A stretch of DNA of 63,976 bases from Rhizobium sp. RU36D (GCF_900176345.1 NZ_FWXU01000032.1:1-63976); one strand, 5' to 3'. Shown: positions 40,805 to 52,281, counted from the first letter of the stretch. Notes: generated from the letters alone by a model not told the origin. A program made the numbers and translations.

Positions 40805-43531
40805 ATGACCGACAACAAAGACGACAAGACACTCGGCGTGAAGAAGACCCTCACCCTGAAGCCGTCAGGGGTAAGCCAGGGTACCGTGCGCCAGGATATG
40901 GGTCGCGGTCGCACGAAGGCCGTGGTGGTGGAGACGCGCAAGCGCCGCCCACTGCGCCCGGAAGACGAAAAGCCAACAGTAGCAGCGCCCGTCGCTGCCG
41001 CTCCTTCTGCTCCACGTGCGCAGGAACCTGCGCCGGTTGCAGCACCGGTAGCGCGTCCGGCACAGCCCTCGGCTCCGGCACCGCGCATTCACCAGCCATC
41101 GAATTCCCATCACCAGCAGCGTCCGTCGCAGCCCTCGCGTCAGCCCGACCGGGATCGTCCGCGCGGCAACGTGTTGCACGATCTGTCTGCCGGCGAGATG
41201 GAGGCGCGTCGTCGCGCCCTGATGGAAGCCCAGGCACGGGATATCGAGGAAGCCAAGCAGCGCGCCGAGGCCGAGGCCCGTCGTCAGGCTGAAGAGGAGG
41301 CACGTCGCAAGGCGGAAGCCGAGGAAGCCCTGCGCCGTGCAAACGAGCCGGCACCGGCCGAACCGGTTGTGGAGCCGGCGCCGGTCGCCGCTGCACCCGC
41401 AGCAGCCCCTGCTGCTGCGGCACCAGCCGCTGCCCCCCGCTCCAATGACGCCCGCCCGGGTACAACCACCCGCCCCGCAGCCGCTCAGCCCGCTGCACCG
41501 GCAGGCGCCGTTCGTGGCCGCAAGGCCGATGATGAGGATGATGACCGCGGCGCAAGCCGTGGCGGTCCCGTCCGCGGCAAGGTCGTTCGTCCTGAGCCGG
41601 CTAAGGTTCCCGCTCGTCCTAAGGCTGACGATGGCCGCCGCCAGGGTAAGCTGACCATCACCACCGTCGGCGACGACGAGGACGGCTCGGCCCGCGGCCG
41701 CTCGTTGTCGGCGATGCGCCGCCGACAGGAAAAGTTCCGCCGCAGCCAGATGCAGGAAACCCGCGAAAAGGTCATGCGCGAGGTCATCCTGCCGGAAACC
41801 ATCACCATTCAGGAACTGTCGCAGCGTATGTCCGAACGGGCCGTCGACGTGATCAAGTACCTGATGAAGGAAGGCCAGATGATGAAGCCGGGCGACGTCA
41901 TCGACGCCGACCTCGCAGAACTCATCGCCAGCGAATTCGGCCATACCGTCAAGCGCGTTTCGGAATCCGACGTTGAAGAAGGCATCTTCAACATCAAGGA
42001 CGACGAAGGCGAAATGACGTCGCGTCCGCCTGTCGTGACCATCATGGGTCACGTCGACCACGGCAAGACCTCGCTGCTGGATGCCATCCGCAAGACCAGC
42101 GTTGTTTCAGGCGAAGCCGGTGGCATTACCCAGCATATCGGCGCCTATCAGGTCGAACAGAACGGTCACAAGATCACGTTCATCGATACGCCAGGCCACG
42201 CCGCGTTTACCGCCATGCGTGCCCGTGGTGCGCAGGCGACCGACATCGCGATCCTCGTGGTTGCCGCAGACGACAGCGTGATGCCGCAGACGATCGAATC
42301 GATCAACCACGCGAAGGCGGCCGGCGTGCCGATCATCGTGGCGATCAACAAGATCGACAAGCACGAGGCAAACCCGGAGAAGGTGCGCCAGCAGCTGCTG
42401 CAGCACGAAGTCTTCGTGGAATCCATGGGTGGTGAAGTTCTCGATGTCGAGGTTTCGGCGAAGAACAAGCTCAACCTCGACAAGCTGCTCGAAGCGGTGC
42501 TGCTGCAGGCCGAAATTCTCGACCTGAAGGCCGATCCGACCCGAACCGCCGAAGGCACCGTCATCGAAGCCCAGCTCGATCGCGGCCGCGGTGCGGTTGC
42601 CACCGTCCTCGTCCAGAAGGGCACGCTGAAGCCTGGTCAGATCATCGTGGCCGGCGACCAGTGGGGCCGCGTTCGCGCGCTCGTCAACGACAAGGGCGAA
42701 CACGTCAAGGAAGCGGGTCCGGCCATGCCGGTCGAAATCCTCGGCCTGTCGGGTACGCCTGCTGCCGGTGACAAGTTCGCCGTCGTCGAGAACGAAGCCC
42801 GTGCCCGCGAGATCTCGGAATATCGCCAGCGTCTGGCCCGCGACAAGGCGGCTGCACGCCAGTCCGGTCAGCGTGGCTCGCTCGAGCAGATGATGAGCAA
42901 GCTGCAGGATACCGGCTTCAAGGAATTCCCGCTTGTTATCAAGGGCGACGTGCAGGGCTCGATCGAAGCCATTGCAGGCGCACTCGACAAGCTCGGAACC
43001 GACGAAGTCCGGGCCCGCATCGTCCATTCGGGCGCTGGCGCCATCACCGAGTCGGATATTTCGCTGGCAGAAGCGTCGAACGCAGCCATCATCGGCTTCA
43101 ACGTTCGCGCCAATGCCCAGGCGAAGGCCGCGGCTGATCGTTCGGGCATCGAGATCCGCTACTACAACATCATCTACGATCTGGTGGATGACGTGAAGGC
43201 AGCGATGTCGGGCCTGCTCTCTCCGGAGCGTCGCGAGACCTTCCTCGGCAATGCCGAGATCCTGGAGGTGTTCAACATCACCAAGGTCGGCAAGGTCGCG
43301 GGTTGCCGCGTCGTCGATGGCAAGGTGGAGCGTGGTGCAGGCGTGCGCCTCATCCGCGACAACGTCGTCATCCACGAAGGCAAGCTCAAGACGCTCAAGC
43401 GCTTCAAGGACGAAGTGTCCGAAGTGCCGATGGGTCAGGAATGCGGCATGGCCTTCGAGAACTACGAAGACATCCGCGCCGGCGACACGATCGAGTGCTT
43501 CCGCGTCGAGCATATCACGCGCACGCTCTGA
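40805..43531 (+). CDS. infB: translation initiation factor IF-2
   Basis: A 908-residue IF-2. A long N-terminal region (1 to about 320) is Ala/Pro/Arg-rich and includes a charged helix (AKQRAEAEARRQAEEEARRK). The IF2_N module precedes the GTPase domain, whose G1 motif GHVDHGKT is near residue 415, with DTPGH and NKID following. The C-terminal domains that bind fMet-tRNA end the protein. The start follows AAGGAACGGAACGGA. Repeated Ala-Pro codons make parts of the N-terminus low complexity. Confidence 0.97.
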   Translation: MTDNKDDKTLGVKKTLTLKPSGVSQGTVRQDMGRGRTKAVVVETRKRRPLRPEDEKPTVAAPVAAAPSAPRAQEPAPVAAPVARPAQPSAPAPRIHQPSNSHHQQRPSQPSRQPDRDRPRGNVLHDLSAGEMEARRRALMEAQARDIEEAKQRAEAEARRQAEEEARRKAEAEEALRRANEPAPAEPVVEPAPVAAAPAAAPAAAAPAAAPRSNDARPGTTTRPAAAQPAAPAGAVRGRKADDEDDDRGASRGGPVRGKVVRPEPAKVPARPKADDGRRQGKLTITTVGDDEDGSARGRSLSAMRRRQEKFRRSQMQETREKVMREVILPETITIQELSQRMSERAVDVIKYLMKEGQMMKPGDVIDADLAELIASEFGHTVKRVSESDVEEGIFNIKDDEGEMTSRPPVVTIMGHVDHGKTSLLDAIRKTSVVSGEAGGITQHIGAYQVEQNGHKITFIDTPGHAAFTAMRARGAQATDIAILVVAADDSVMPQTIESINHAKAAGVPIIVAINKIDKHEANPEKVRQQLLQHEVFVESMGGEVLDVEVSAKNKLNLDKLLEAVLLQAEILDLKADPTRTAEGTVIEAQLDRGRGAVATVLVQKGTLKPGQIIVAGDQWGRVRALVNDKGEHVKEAGPAMPVEILGLSGTPAAGDKFAVVENEARAREISEYRQRLARDKAAARQSGQRGSLEQMMSKLQDTGFKEFPLVIKGDVQGSIEAIAGALDKLGTDEVRARIVHSGAGAITESDISLAEASNAAIIGFNVRANAQAKAAADRSGIEIRYYNIIYDLVDDVKAAMSGLLSPERRETFLGNAEILEVFNITKVGKVAGCRVVDGKVERGAGVRLIRDNVVIHEGKLKTLKRFKDEVSEVPMGQECGMAFENYEDIRAGDTIECFRVEHITRTL

Positions 43532-43536
43532 TCCAC

Positions 43537-43965
43537 GTGACTGCCTTCGGTGGCAAACTCTTCGAACAGGCGGTGGCAACAGCCATCGTCTGTTTGTTTA
43601 ATGCGCCGGGTGCAGTTGCGGAAATTTGCGACAAGGCAGGCTGGGTACCGGAAGATGGCCGCACGACGCTTGCGGACGTGTTGATCGGGGGCATCTGCTT
43701 TACCGCCATTGCAACATCGATTCTGTTGCTTGGCGTTATGAAGCGATGGCGCGTGTTTACGTGTTTGGTCTGCTGCGTTCTCATCGTCATGGTATGGGCA
43801 GGATTTTCAGAGGATCCGGCTGATCCGATCATTCGGTCCATGATTGCTGAGGGCTGCAGACACGAAATGGACCGCATGGCTTTATTGCTCTCATCCACCA
43901 TCCCTCTGGCAGTTGGGGCCGCAGTCGTCGCTCTCAAATTCAGACAAAAATCGAGAAGACCATGA
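43537..43965 (+). CDS. small membrane protein between infB and rbfA
   Basis: Not a family I recognise. If translation restarts at GTG 43537, five bases after the infB stop, the product has 142 residues, with hydrophobic segments at about 5-20, 43-62, 66-84 and 115-133, and a short basic tail (KFRQKSRRP). The frame stays open through the whole gap, and its stop overlaps the rbfA ATG by four bases, which argues for real translation and coupling. No clear ribosome-binding site precedes the GTG. Codon use is less biased than in its neighbours. Confidence 0.6.
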   Translation: MTAFGGKLFEQAVATAIVCLFNAPGAVAEICDKAGWVPEDGRTTLADVLIGGICFTAIATSILLLGVMKRWRVFTCLVCCVLIVMVWAGFSEDPADPIIRSMIAEGCRHEMDRMALLLSSTIPLAVGAAVVALKFRQKSRRP

Positions 43966-44375
43966 CAAGACCAACCTCATCCGCCCCCTCCCAGCGCATG
44001 CTGCGCGTTGGCGAGCAGGTGCGCGCCGCGATCACGCAGGTTCTGCAGCGTGGCGAAGTGCGCGATGACATCATCGAGAAGACCGTGATCTCGATTTCGG
44101 AAGTGCGCATGTCGCCCGACCTGAAGATCGCGACCGCCTATGTCTCTCCGCTCGGGGTTTCGGACCATCAGTCCGTGATCGATGCCCTGAACCATCATGC
44201 GAAATACATCCGGGGCAGGCTCGGCCCGCAGCTCAGGCAGATGAAATATATGCCCGAAGTGCGGTTCCGCGACGACACTAGCTTCGACAACTACCGCAAG
44301 ATCGACGAATTGCTGCGCTCGCCGGAAGTCCAGCGCGATCTCGGACCCGCAGCCGACAACGAAGACCAAGAATAG
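43962..44375 (+). CDS. rbfA: ribosome-binding factor A
   Basis: A 137-residue RbfA with the KH-like fold (ISEVRMSPDLKIATAYVSPLG) used in late 30S maturation and cold adaptation. The C-terminal part (DDTSFDNYRKIDELL) is the family signature. It is usually directly after infB; here a membrane-protein gene comes between them and is coupled to it by ATGA. truB starts seven bases downstream. Confidence 0.95.
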   Translation: MTRPTSSAPSQRMLRVGEQVRAAITQVLQRGEVRDDIIEKTVISISEVRMSPDLKIATAYVSPLGVSDHQSVIDALNHHAKYIRGRLGPQLRQMKYMPEVRFRDDTSFDNYRKIDELLRSPEVQRDLGPAADNEDQE

Positions 44376-44381
44376 AGACTG

Positions 44382-45311
44382 ATGTCCAAGCCACGCAAAC
44401 CCAAGGGCCGTCCGATTTCGGGCTGGCTGATCCTCGACAAGCCGGTCGATTTCGGCTCTACCGAGGCCGTTTCCAAGATCAAATGGCTGTTCAACGCCCA
44501 GAAGGCCGGCCATGCCGGTACGCTTGATCCGCTCGCCTCCGGCATGCTGCCGATTGCGCTTGGTGACGCCACAAAGACCGTTCCCTATGTCATGGACGGC
44601 CGCAAGATCTACGAATTCACCGTGACCTGGGGCGAAGAGCGCTCCACCGACGACCTGGAAGGCGAGGTCACCGAACGCTCCGACGCGCGCCCGACGGAAG
44701 AAGCCATCCGGGCGCTGCTTCCCGCCTATACCGGCGTGATCCAGCAGGTACCCCCGCAATTCTCTGCCATCAAGATCGCAGGAGAGCGCGCCTATGATCT
44801 CGCCCGTGAGGGTGAGGCGGTCGAGATCCCCTCCCGCGAGGTCGAGATCTTCCGCATCACGCTGTTGAAGGTCGAGACCGACAAGGCGCATTTCGAAGTG
44901 GAATGCGGCAAGGGCACCTATGTCCGCTCGCTGGCGCGCGACTTTGGCCGCGAACTCGGCTGCTTCGGCCATATCTCATCGCTGCGCCGCAGCTTCGTCG
45001 CTCCCTTCGCGGAGGAGACGATGGTGCCGCTGGCAACGCTGACAGCACTGGAATCTATCGAAGATCGAGACGAGCGGATTGCGGCTTTGGACGCGTTCCT
45101 GATCGATACCGGCGAGGCGTTGTCGAATCTGCCGCAGATCGCCATTACCGAGGACCAGGCACATCGCCTGCGCATGGGAAATCCGATCCTGCTGCGGGGC
45201 CGCAATGCCCCGGTGGCCGAACCGGACGCTGTTGCCACCGCTGGCGGCAAGCTGATCGCCATCGGCGAAATCGGCGAAGGCGAGTTCCGGCCTCGGCGGG
45301 TGTTTAACTGA
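44382..45311 (+). CDS. truB: tRNA pseudouridine(55) synthase
   Basis: A 309-residue TruB that makes pseudouridine 55 in the T-loop of tRNAs. The catalytic Asp49 is in HAGTLDPLASG. The conserved KIYEFTVTWGEERSTDD and GTYVRSLARDFG segments are present, and a short C-terminal PUA-like region completes the protein. Last gene of the rimP-truB string; the minus-strand methyltransferase-like gene separates it from rpsO. Confidence 0.96.
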   Translation: MSKPRKPKGRPISGWLILDKPVDFGSTEAVSKIKWLFNAQKAGHAGTLDPLASGMLPIALGDATKTVPYVMDGRKIYEFTVTWGEERSTDDLEGEVTERSDARPTEEAIRALLPAYTGVIQQVPPQFSAIKIAGERAYDLAREGEAVEIPSREVEIFRITLLKVETDKAHFEVECGKGTYVRSLARDFGRELGCFGHISSLRRSFVAPFAEETMVPLATLTALESIEDRDERIAALDAFLIDTGEALSNLPQIAITEDQAHRLRMGNPILLRGRNAPVAEPDAVATAGGKLIAIGEIGEGEFRPRRVFN

Positions 45312-45390
45312 GCCTAGCGATCGAGCTCATCATGGCTGTGGCATCGCCGGACTGGTAGGATGTCACAGCCACATGACGGCACGCCTCGCC

Positions 45391-46284
45391 TCACCACGGG
45401 GTGATGAGAGGCGGATTGGGCTTATCGAAAAGGTATTGCATGGGATTGACGCCTACCGTCGAGGCCTCGTCCTTTCGAACGCAGGCGCAGGTATAATAGA
45501 CGCCCTCATTCAAGCCGCCGAATGATTTGCGGCAGAACTCCACCGGATCGTAGGGCCAAATGCTGGCCGCAGACCACCGTTCACTGAAGCTCGCCGACCG
45601 GGACATGAACGGATCTTCCGTAATCCGCATCACCGAGATGTCGTGAATATCGAACTTGTTGGCACGATAGTAGTCGCGGAACATGGTTGGACTGAATTGG
45701 TAGAAGCCGTGGTCATAGGTGTTGTTGCCCGGCATGATATGTATGACATGACCGCCGACCTTGGTGAGATCGCCGATGTTGATCATCACCTGACGCACGT
45801 CGAACACATGTTCCATCACACCCGCGTCAAGCACAAGATCGAAACTCCGCCCGGTCACCGAGAGAACGTCACTGTCGTTGAGATCGAAACGATAGGTTAG
45901 CGGCCCATCGCGATCGGCGATCTCAAGGCTGAAGACCTCCCGAAATCCGAGCGCTGTGTAAAACAGTTCGTCGCTTACAACGGGCTGAGCGATGATCTTG
46001 GGATAGCGGAACTGGGCATTGATGTGCCGCTCCTCCGCGAAAATTTTCGCAACCCGTTCTTGAGTTTCAGGATCGCGGAAAATTGGACCATTGTCAGTCT
46101 CGTCGGCATATCCCGCGTCCACCATTATCCTGAAAAACTCAGGAACAGTTACAAAGAAATCGAGACGGCCAAGGCTGATGACGCTACCGCTTATATTGTG
46201 CTTTCGGCACTGATCGGCGAAATATTTTGCATGGCATAACAACAGACCCAATATCACGTATCCTTCTAATATAAGTTGTTCCAA
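45391..46284 (-). CDS. SAM-dependent methyltransferase-like protein, AT-rich insertion
   Basis: Up to 297 residues. The middle carries a class I methyltransferase-like pattern: SFDLVLDAGVMEHVFD (motif like D-x-G/EH) and a KVGGHVIHIMP strand. The N-terminus has SLGRLDFFV rather than a canonical GxGxG loop. It is on the opposite strand to its neighbours, is AT-richer, and lies between truB and rpsO. The start is unclear: TTG 46284 opens the frame, and GTG 46260 has AGAAGGA just upstream. Target unknown; such proteins often sit in sugar or surface-polysaccharide loci. Confidence 0.7.
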   Translation of the reverse strand: MEQLILEGYVILGLLLCHAKYFADQCRKHNISGSVISLGRLDFFVTVPEFFRIMVDAGYADETDNGPIFRDPETQERVAKIFAEERHINAQFRYPKIIAQPVVSDELFYTALGFREVFSLEIADRDGPLTYRFDLNDSDVLSVTGRSFDLVLDAGVMEHVFDVRQVMINIGDLTKVGGHVIHIMPGNNTYDHGFYQFSPTMFRDYYRANKFDIHDISVMRITEDPFMSRSASFSERWSAASIWPYDPVEFCRKSFGGLNEGVYYTCACVRKDEASTVGVNPMQYLFDKPNPPLITPW

Positions 46285-46626
46285 ATTGGTCTACTTCAAC
46301 ATCAGGTATACTAATCCGATTCGAAGGGAGCATGTCAATGCGACCTGTGGTTGGTTGGATATTGTGTAGTATCGTGATTGGTTCGCCTCCAGCGACCTAA
46401 AGAGGATAGGCAGATCATTTGGTTTTTAGGTCACCGCATGTTGGTACCGGCGATTTCGTGCCGTTGGAGTACGCATTTTGGCCGCCAAACTCCGCTCTTC
46501 CCTTCGCTGGACGGATCATGTATAGCGACGCCAGCATGGCGCTGATGCGCCTGCTTTCGCGGCCCGTCCTGGACGACATCCCGGTGCGTGGCGACTTATT
46601 TCTCCTGTCATGGAAAGGATCACACG
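46285..46626. other. 342-base region before rpsO
   Basis: The left part is AT-rich, like the adjacent accessory gene. It contains a possible 22-codon reading frame at 46332-46400 with AGGGAG before an ATG, coding a short hydrophobic peptide that I do not annotate as a gene. The right part returns to high GC and must contain the rpsO promoter and leader. The exact promoter could not be assigned. Confidence 0.5.
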
Positions 46627-46896
46627 ATGTCGATCACTGCAGAGCGCAAGGCTGCCCTCATCAAGGAATACGCAACCAACGAAGGCGACACCGGTTCGCC
46701 GGAGGTCCAGGTTGCGATCCTGACCGAGCGGATCAACAACCTGACCGAACACTTCAAGGGCCACAAGAAGGACAACCACTCCCGCCGTGGCCTTTTGACG
46801 ATGGTTTCAACGCGCCGTTCGCTTCTTGACTACCTCAAGAAGAAGGATGAAGCCCGCTACAGCAAGATCATTGCTGCCCTGGGCATTCGCCGCTAA
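46627..46896 (+). CDS. rpsO: 30S ribosomal protein S15
   Basis: An 89-residue uS15 of exact family length, with the DTGSPEVQVAILTERINNL and HSRRGLLTMVSTRR signatures. It binds 16S rRNA helices 20-22 early in assembly. The ATG at 46627 follows GGAAAGGA. It precedes pnp, as in most proteobacteria, with a strong hairpin between them. Confidence 0.98.
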   Translation: MSITAERKAALIKEYATNEGDTGSPEVQVAILTERINNLTEHFKGHKKDNHSRRGLLTMVSTRRSLLDYLKKKDEARYSKIIAALGIRR

Positions 46897-47264
46897 TCAC
46901 ATCCGGCGGACTTTCGATTGCGAAAGTCCGCCGGTCGTTTTTCGGGACCATGTCCCGCAACGGTTCCGGGAGCCAGGCTCCGCAGAACCAATCAAGGGCA
47001 GGCCGGATGGGCCGGTGCTGCCATGAACAACCGATGACCTGTCATGGGGCAGGATTGCCGGATGCTTTTGCCGAATGGGTTTCGGCAAGCGCGAAAAGCC
47101 CGACAGGGCTCCCTCGTGCGGGAAACAGCCACGCACCGTCTGTTGGACGGGCTGCACGTTTCGAAGCCTCCCGCTGTCTTGCCCGTGATGCGTCACTATC
47201 TCCGCGGTGAACCGGCCTGCGCCTTCAATGGCGCGTTCCGGGATTCGTGGAAGAAGGACAAGAT
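46897..47264. other. rpsO-pnp intergenic region
   Basis: After the terminator at 46903-46942 there are about 320 bases without a supported gene. Several short reading frames cross it, but none has a family match that I recognise. In enterobacteria this interval controls pnp through RNase III and PNPase. I can only say that a leader of similar length exists here. Confidence 0.5.
46903..46942 (+). terminator. strong hairpin and T-run after rpsO
   Basis: CCGGCGGACTTTCG (46903-46916), loop ATTG, CGAAAGTCCGCCGG (46921-46934): a perfect 14-bp stem followed by TCGTTTTT. It begins six bases after the rpsO stop and should end most rpsO transcripts or act as a processing site before pnp. Confidence 0.85.
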
Positions 47265-49412
<2,148 letters not shown>

Positions 49413-49434
49413 TCGGTCTCTTCCCGACACCGAA

Positions 49435-49462
49435 GGCGCGGAGATCGATCCGCGCCTTTTTT
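49435..49462 (+). terminator. intrinsic terminator after pnp
   Basis: GGCGCGGA (49435-49442), loop GATCGA, TCCGCGCC (49449-49456), then TTTTTT (49457-49462), 22 bases after the pnp stop. Confidence 0.88.
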
Positions 49463-49535
49463 CGTTGATGGACGCCGACGTTACGGCTCCCGACTCCCTC
49501 TCGGCACAGCCCGCCGATCGACCGAAAGACACGCC

Positions 49536-50549
49536 ATGAGCCGCGACAGCATCAAGACCCTGTTTCATCCCTTCCACTCCGGCGATATCGCCGCGCCGGA
49601 TGGCGGTCGCTTTCTCTTCCTGGGCGCCGAAGCGGGCTTTGCCTTGCCTGCGGACTTCGCCGCGGCGCTGGATTGCGTGCAGTCGCTGAGGCCGGAATAC
49701 CGTCGTCTTGAGGCAAGCGGCCGGGAGCCGACGCCGACCCTCCCAGAAGCTGCCTATACGGGGGCTCTGGTGCTGTGCGGCAAACACCGAGGCGAGAATG
49801 AGGACCGCATCGCAAAGGCGCTCCAGCAGGTTCCTGCGGGCGGCCTTGTGGTCATCGCTGGTGGCAAGGAGGATGGCATCCAGCCGCTGCGCAAGCGACT
49901 GACGCAGCTCGGCCTGTCGGTCGAGGCGCTGCCGAAATATCATGGGTGGGCCATCTGGCTTTATCGCCCTGACGACGTGGCGGCGGCCATTGCCGCGCTC
50001 GAAGCAAAACCTGTTTTGGTCGAGGATCGCTTTCACACCCTGCCTGGACTGTTCTCCCATGATAGGCCCGATCCGGGCTCGCAGATGTTGGCCGAGCGGC
50101 TGCCTACCGACTTCGACGGCAATGCCGCAGACTTTGGAGCGGGCTGGGGTTATCTCTCCGTCATGCTGGCCGAACGTTCACCTCGGACAGCCCGCATCGA
50201 CCTGTTTGAAGCCGATTATAATGCGCTTGAGCATGCCAAGCGCAATCTGGCGGAGATATGCCCTCGCCTGAATGCGCGCTTCTTCTGGCAGGACATTGCG
50301 GCCGAGCCGGTCAAGGAAAAATACGATCTGATCATCATGAACCCGCCGTTCCACGAAGGCCATGCGGCCGAGCCCGGGCTGGGTCAGGCTTTCGTGCGCG
50401 CCGCCATTTCAGCGCTGAAAGGCGGCGGCAGACTGATGCTGGTCGCCAATCGCGGCTTGCCCTATGAGCCCCTCCTGGCGGAAGGCCTGAGGGAGCATAC
50501 GGAGGTCTGCCGCAACGCGCGTTTCAAGCTGTTGACCGGCCGGAAATAG
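49536..50549 (+). CDS. RsmC-like 16S rRNA guanine N2-methyltransferase
   Basis: A 337-residue class I methyltransferase with two related halves, as in RsmC/RlmG. The catalytic half (about 165-337) has the SAM loop ADFGAGWGYLS and the IIMNPPFHEGH motif typical of exocyclic-amino methyltransferases acting on guanine in rRNA. The N-terminal half lacks these motifs and is presumably structural. 16S G1207 is the likely target by family, but RlmG-type activity on 23S cannot be excluded. Confidence 0.85.
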   Translation: MSRDSIKTLFHPFHSGDIAAPDGGRFLFLGAEAGFALPADFAAALDCVQSLRPEYRRLEASGREPTPTLPEAAYTGALVLCGKHRGENEDRIAKALQQVPAGGLVVIAGGKEDGIQPLRKRLTQLGLSVEALPKYHGWAIWLYRPDDVAAAIAALEAKPVLVEDRFHTLPGLFSHDRPDPGSQMLAERLPTDFDGNAADFGAGWGYLSVMLAERSPRTARIDLFEADYNALEHAKRNLAEICPRLNARFFWQDIAAEPVKEKYDLIIMNPPFHEGHAAEPGLGQAFVRAAISALKGGGRLMLVANRGLPYEPLLAEGLREHTEVCRNARFKLLTGRK

Positions 50550-50717
50550 TAAAAAATTTCCTATAAATAAGAGTGTGTTGGCGCGCGCCTGCACAAGGTG
50601 TTTCGAGTGCATTGCAGCATCAATTTTCCGTTTGCAGTGACAGATCACACTCGACAACTGCCGGCTTTAGGCTTTTACTTTTGGCGTCAATTAATTATCT
50701 TCAGGCGCCATCGGACT

Positions 50718-51746
50718 ATGCATAGCAGCAGCATTGCCGATCACTATACGGTGGTGGCGGGACTTGCGTCCGCCGTGGCTCGCCATGCGCAATCCTATGG
50801 CATCGATATAAACCCGATCTGTCAGGCACTGGATCTTGATCCGGAGCTGTTTCAAAGCATGACCGGCAGGGTCAGTCTTGATCGCCTGTGTCGGCTGCTC
50901 GAAGCCTGCGCCCTTCTGGCAAACGACGAAGCCTTCGGGCTAAAATGCACGGCCCGCTTCGTCGCCGGCGCCTCGGGTCCCTTCGGCTATGGCCTGATCT
51001 GCGCGCCTGACGTGAACGACTTCCTGCGCTTTCTGGAGGCGCATTCGCAATATGCGACCCATACCAGCTATGTGAAGTCCCATCCCGATGCCCGGGGCAT
51101 TCGCATTGAATGGGCATTTGCGCCGGCGATCATCAAGCGGGACCAGTATATCGACATGTCCATGGGGCTGCTGATCCAGCGCCTGCGCGATATCATCGGC
51201 GACAAGATCGACATGATCTCGATCGAGTTGGAGCGGCCCAAGCCGCGCAACCTGCAGGTCTTTCGCGACCACCTTAACCGACAGGTCAGCTTCGGCTGCA
51301 AAATCAATGCGATACATGTGCCGCGAAGCCTGCTCGACGTGCGCAACCCCAAGGGGGATCACCGTCTGTTCACACTGATGGATCTTCAGTGCCAGGCCAT
51401 GAGGCCGGAAAACGATCCAAACGAGCGGGACTTCGTTGACCAGGTCCGCCACTATCTTGGCCTGCGCATCAGCGAGCAGGAGCTTTCCCTCAGCGACATA
51501 TCCGGTTACTTCGGGGTCTCCGAGCGCACGTTCCAGCGGCGGCTGGCGGACCGCGGCACCAGCCTGGCCGAGCTGCGTGACGAGGTTCGCCGCGACATCA
51601 GCCATGATCTCCTGACCAATAGCGACCTGTCGATTTCGGAGATCTGCTTCCGCCTGGGCTATTCCGCGCCCAGCGCGTTCACGCGCTCGGTGTCGCGCTG
51701 GTTCGGCCAGACGCCGAAGAGCATGCGGGAGACGAAGACTGGCTAA
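50718..51746 (+). CDS. AraC-family transcriptional regulator
   Basis: A 342-residue regulator with an N-terminal Arabinose_bd-type domain (about 20-205) and two C-terminal helix-turn-helix motifs (about 250-335, including LSDISGYFGVSERTFQRRL and ISEICFRLGYSAPSAFTRSV). This domain layout is that of OruR/ArgR-like AraC regulators of amino acid catabolism. The ATG at 50718 is preferred over an upstream frame of 40 codons through an AT-rich promoter-like stretch (50550-50717). Target genes are not evident locally. Confidence 0.87.
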   Translation: MHSSSIADHYTVVAGLASAVARHAQSYGIDINPICQALDLDPELFQSMTGRVSLDRLCRLLEACALLANDEAFGLKCTARFVAGASGPFGYGLICAPDVNDFLRFLEAHSQYATHTSYVKSHPDARGIRIEWAFAPAIIKRDQYIDMSMGLLIQRLRDIIGDKIDMISIELERPKPRNLQVFRDHLNRQVSFGCKINAIHVPRSLLDVRNPKGDHRLFTLMDLQCQAMRPENDPNERDFVDQVRHYLGLRISEQELSLSDISGYFGVSERTFQRRLADRGTSLAELRDEVRRDISHDLLTNSDLSISEICFRLGYSAPSAFTRSVSRWFGQTPKSMRETKTG

Positions 51747-51979
51747 GGGGCCTTGACAGGACCCGGCAAAGCGGAAAAATTGAGTGTCTCAAACCGCTTT
51801 GATCTTGGCTTTATCCAAGATGCGTGCGCGTGGTCAAGAATTTGGCGCGCAGGGTGAATTACCCGTGGAATCTCCTGATATATAAGCCCCGCTCGTCCGG
51901 TGATTGAAGTCCCAGAGCCCGAGGGCTCGGCTGGTGTTGTCTCGGACTTGCCGAAAAACCTGGACCCCCGCGTGTCAAT

Positions 51980-52228
51980 ATGCAGATCAAGCATCAGTCG
52001 GTCGACATCACCGTGTCTGCCGATCAGTTTTCATCGATCGAACTCGCATGCCTTCACCATCTGGCGCAGGGGCATTCGGTTGATGAGTTGTGCCTGGCTT
52101 TGTCGTTGACGCCTGAGGCTGCCTTGTCCGCGATCACGTCAGCGGAAATCAGGCTGGGTGCTCGCAACCGGCTTCACGCGATCATCATGGCCATAAGGCT
52201 TGGCCTGATCGAGGACGTGCCTGAATAA
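51980..52228 (+). CDS. lone LuxR-type helix-turn-helix protein
   Basis: An 82-residue protein made only of a GerE/LuxR-like DNA-binding domain (SSIELACLHHLAQGHSVDELCLALSLTPEAALSAI...RLGARNRLHAIIMAI), with no receiver or autoinducer domain. The canonical Thr/Val residues of LuxR recognition helices are partly replaced. An ATG at 51980 begins it; no strong ribosome-binding site is visible. Rhizobial chromosomes carry several such orphan HTH proteins; function unknown. Confidence 0.72.
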   Translation: MQIKHQSVDITVSADQFSSIELACLHHLAQGHSVDELCLALSLTPEAALSAITSAEIRLGARNRLHAIIMAIRLGLIEDVPE

Positions 52229-52281
52229 AATCGGAGCGGACCGGCGAAAGCCCGGTTGGCGGACCACTGTTCCGGTTACAA

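Noticed and set aside
42107..43579. 490-codon minus-strand frame across infB
   Set aside because: Antisense shadow of IF-2.
46935..47264. small genes in the rpsO-pnp gap
   Set aside because: Several short frames overlap on both strands with no ribosome-binding site or family likeness.
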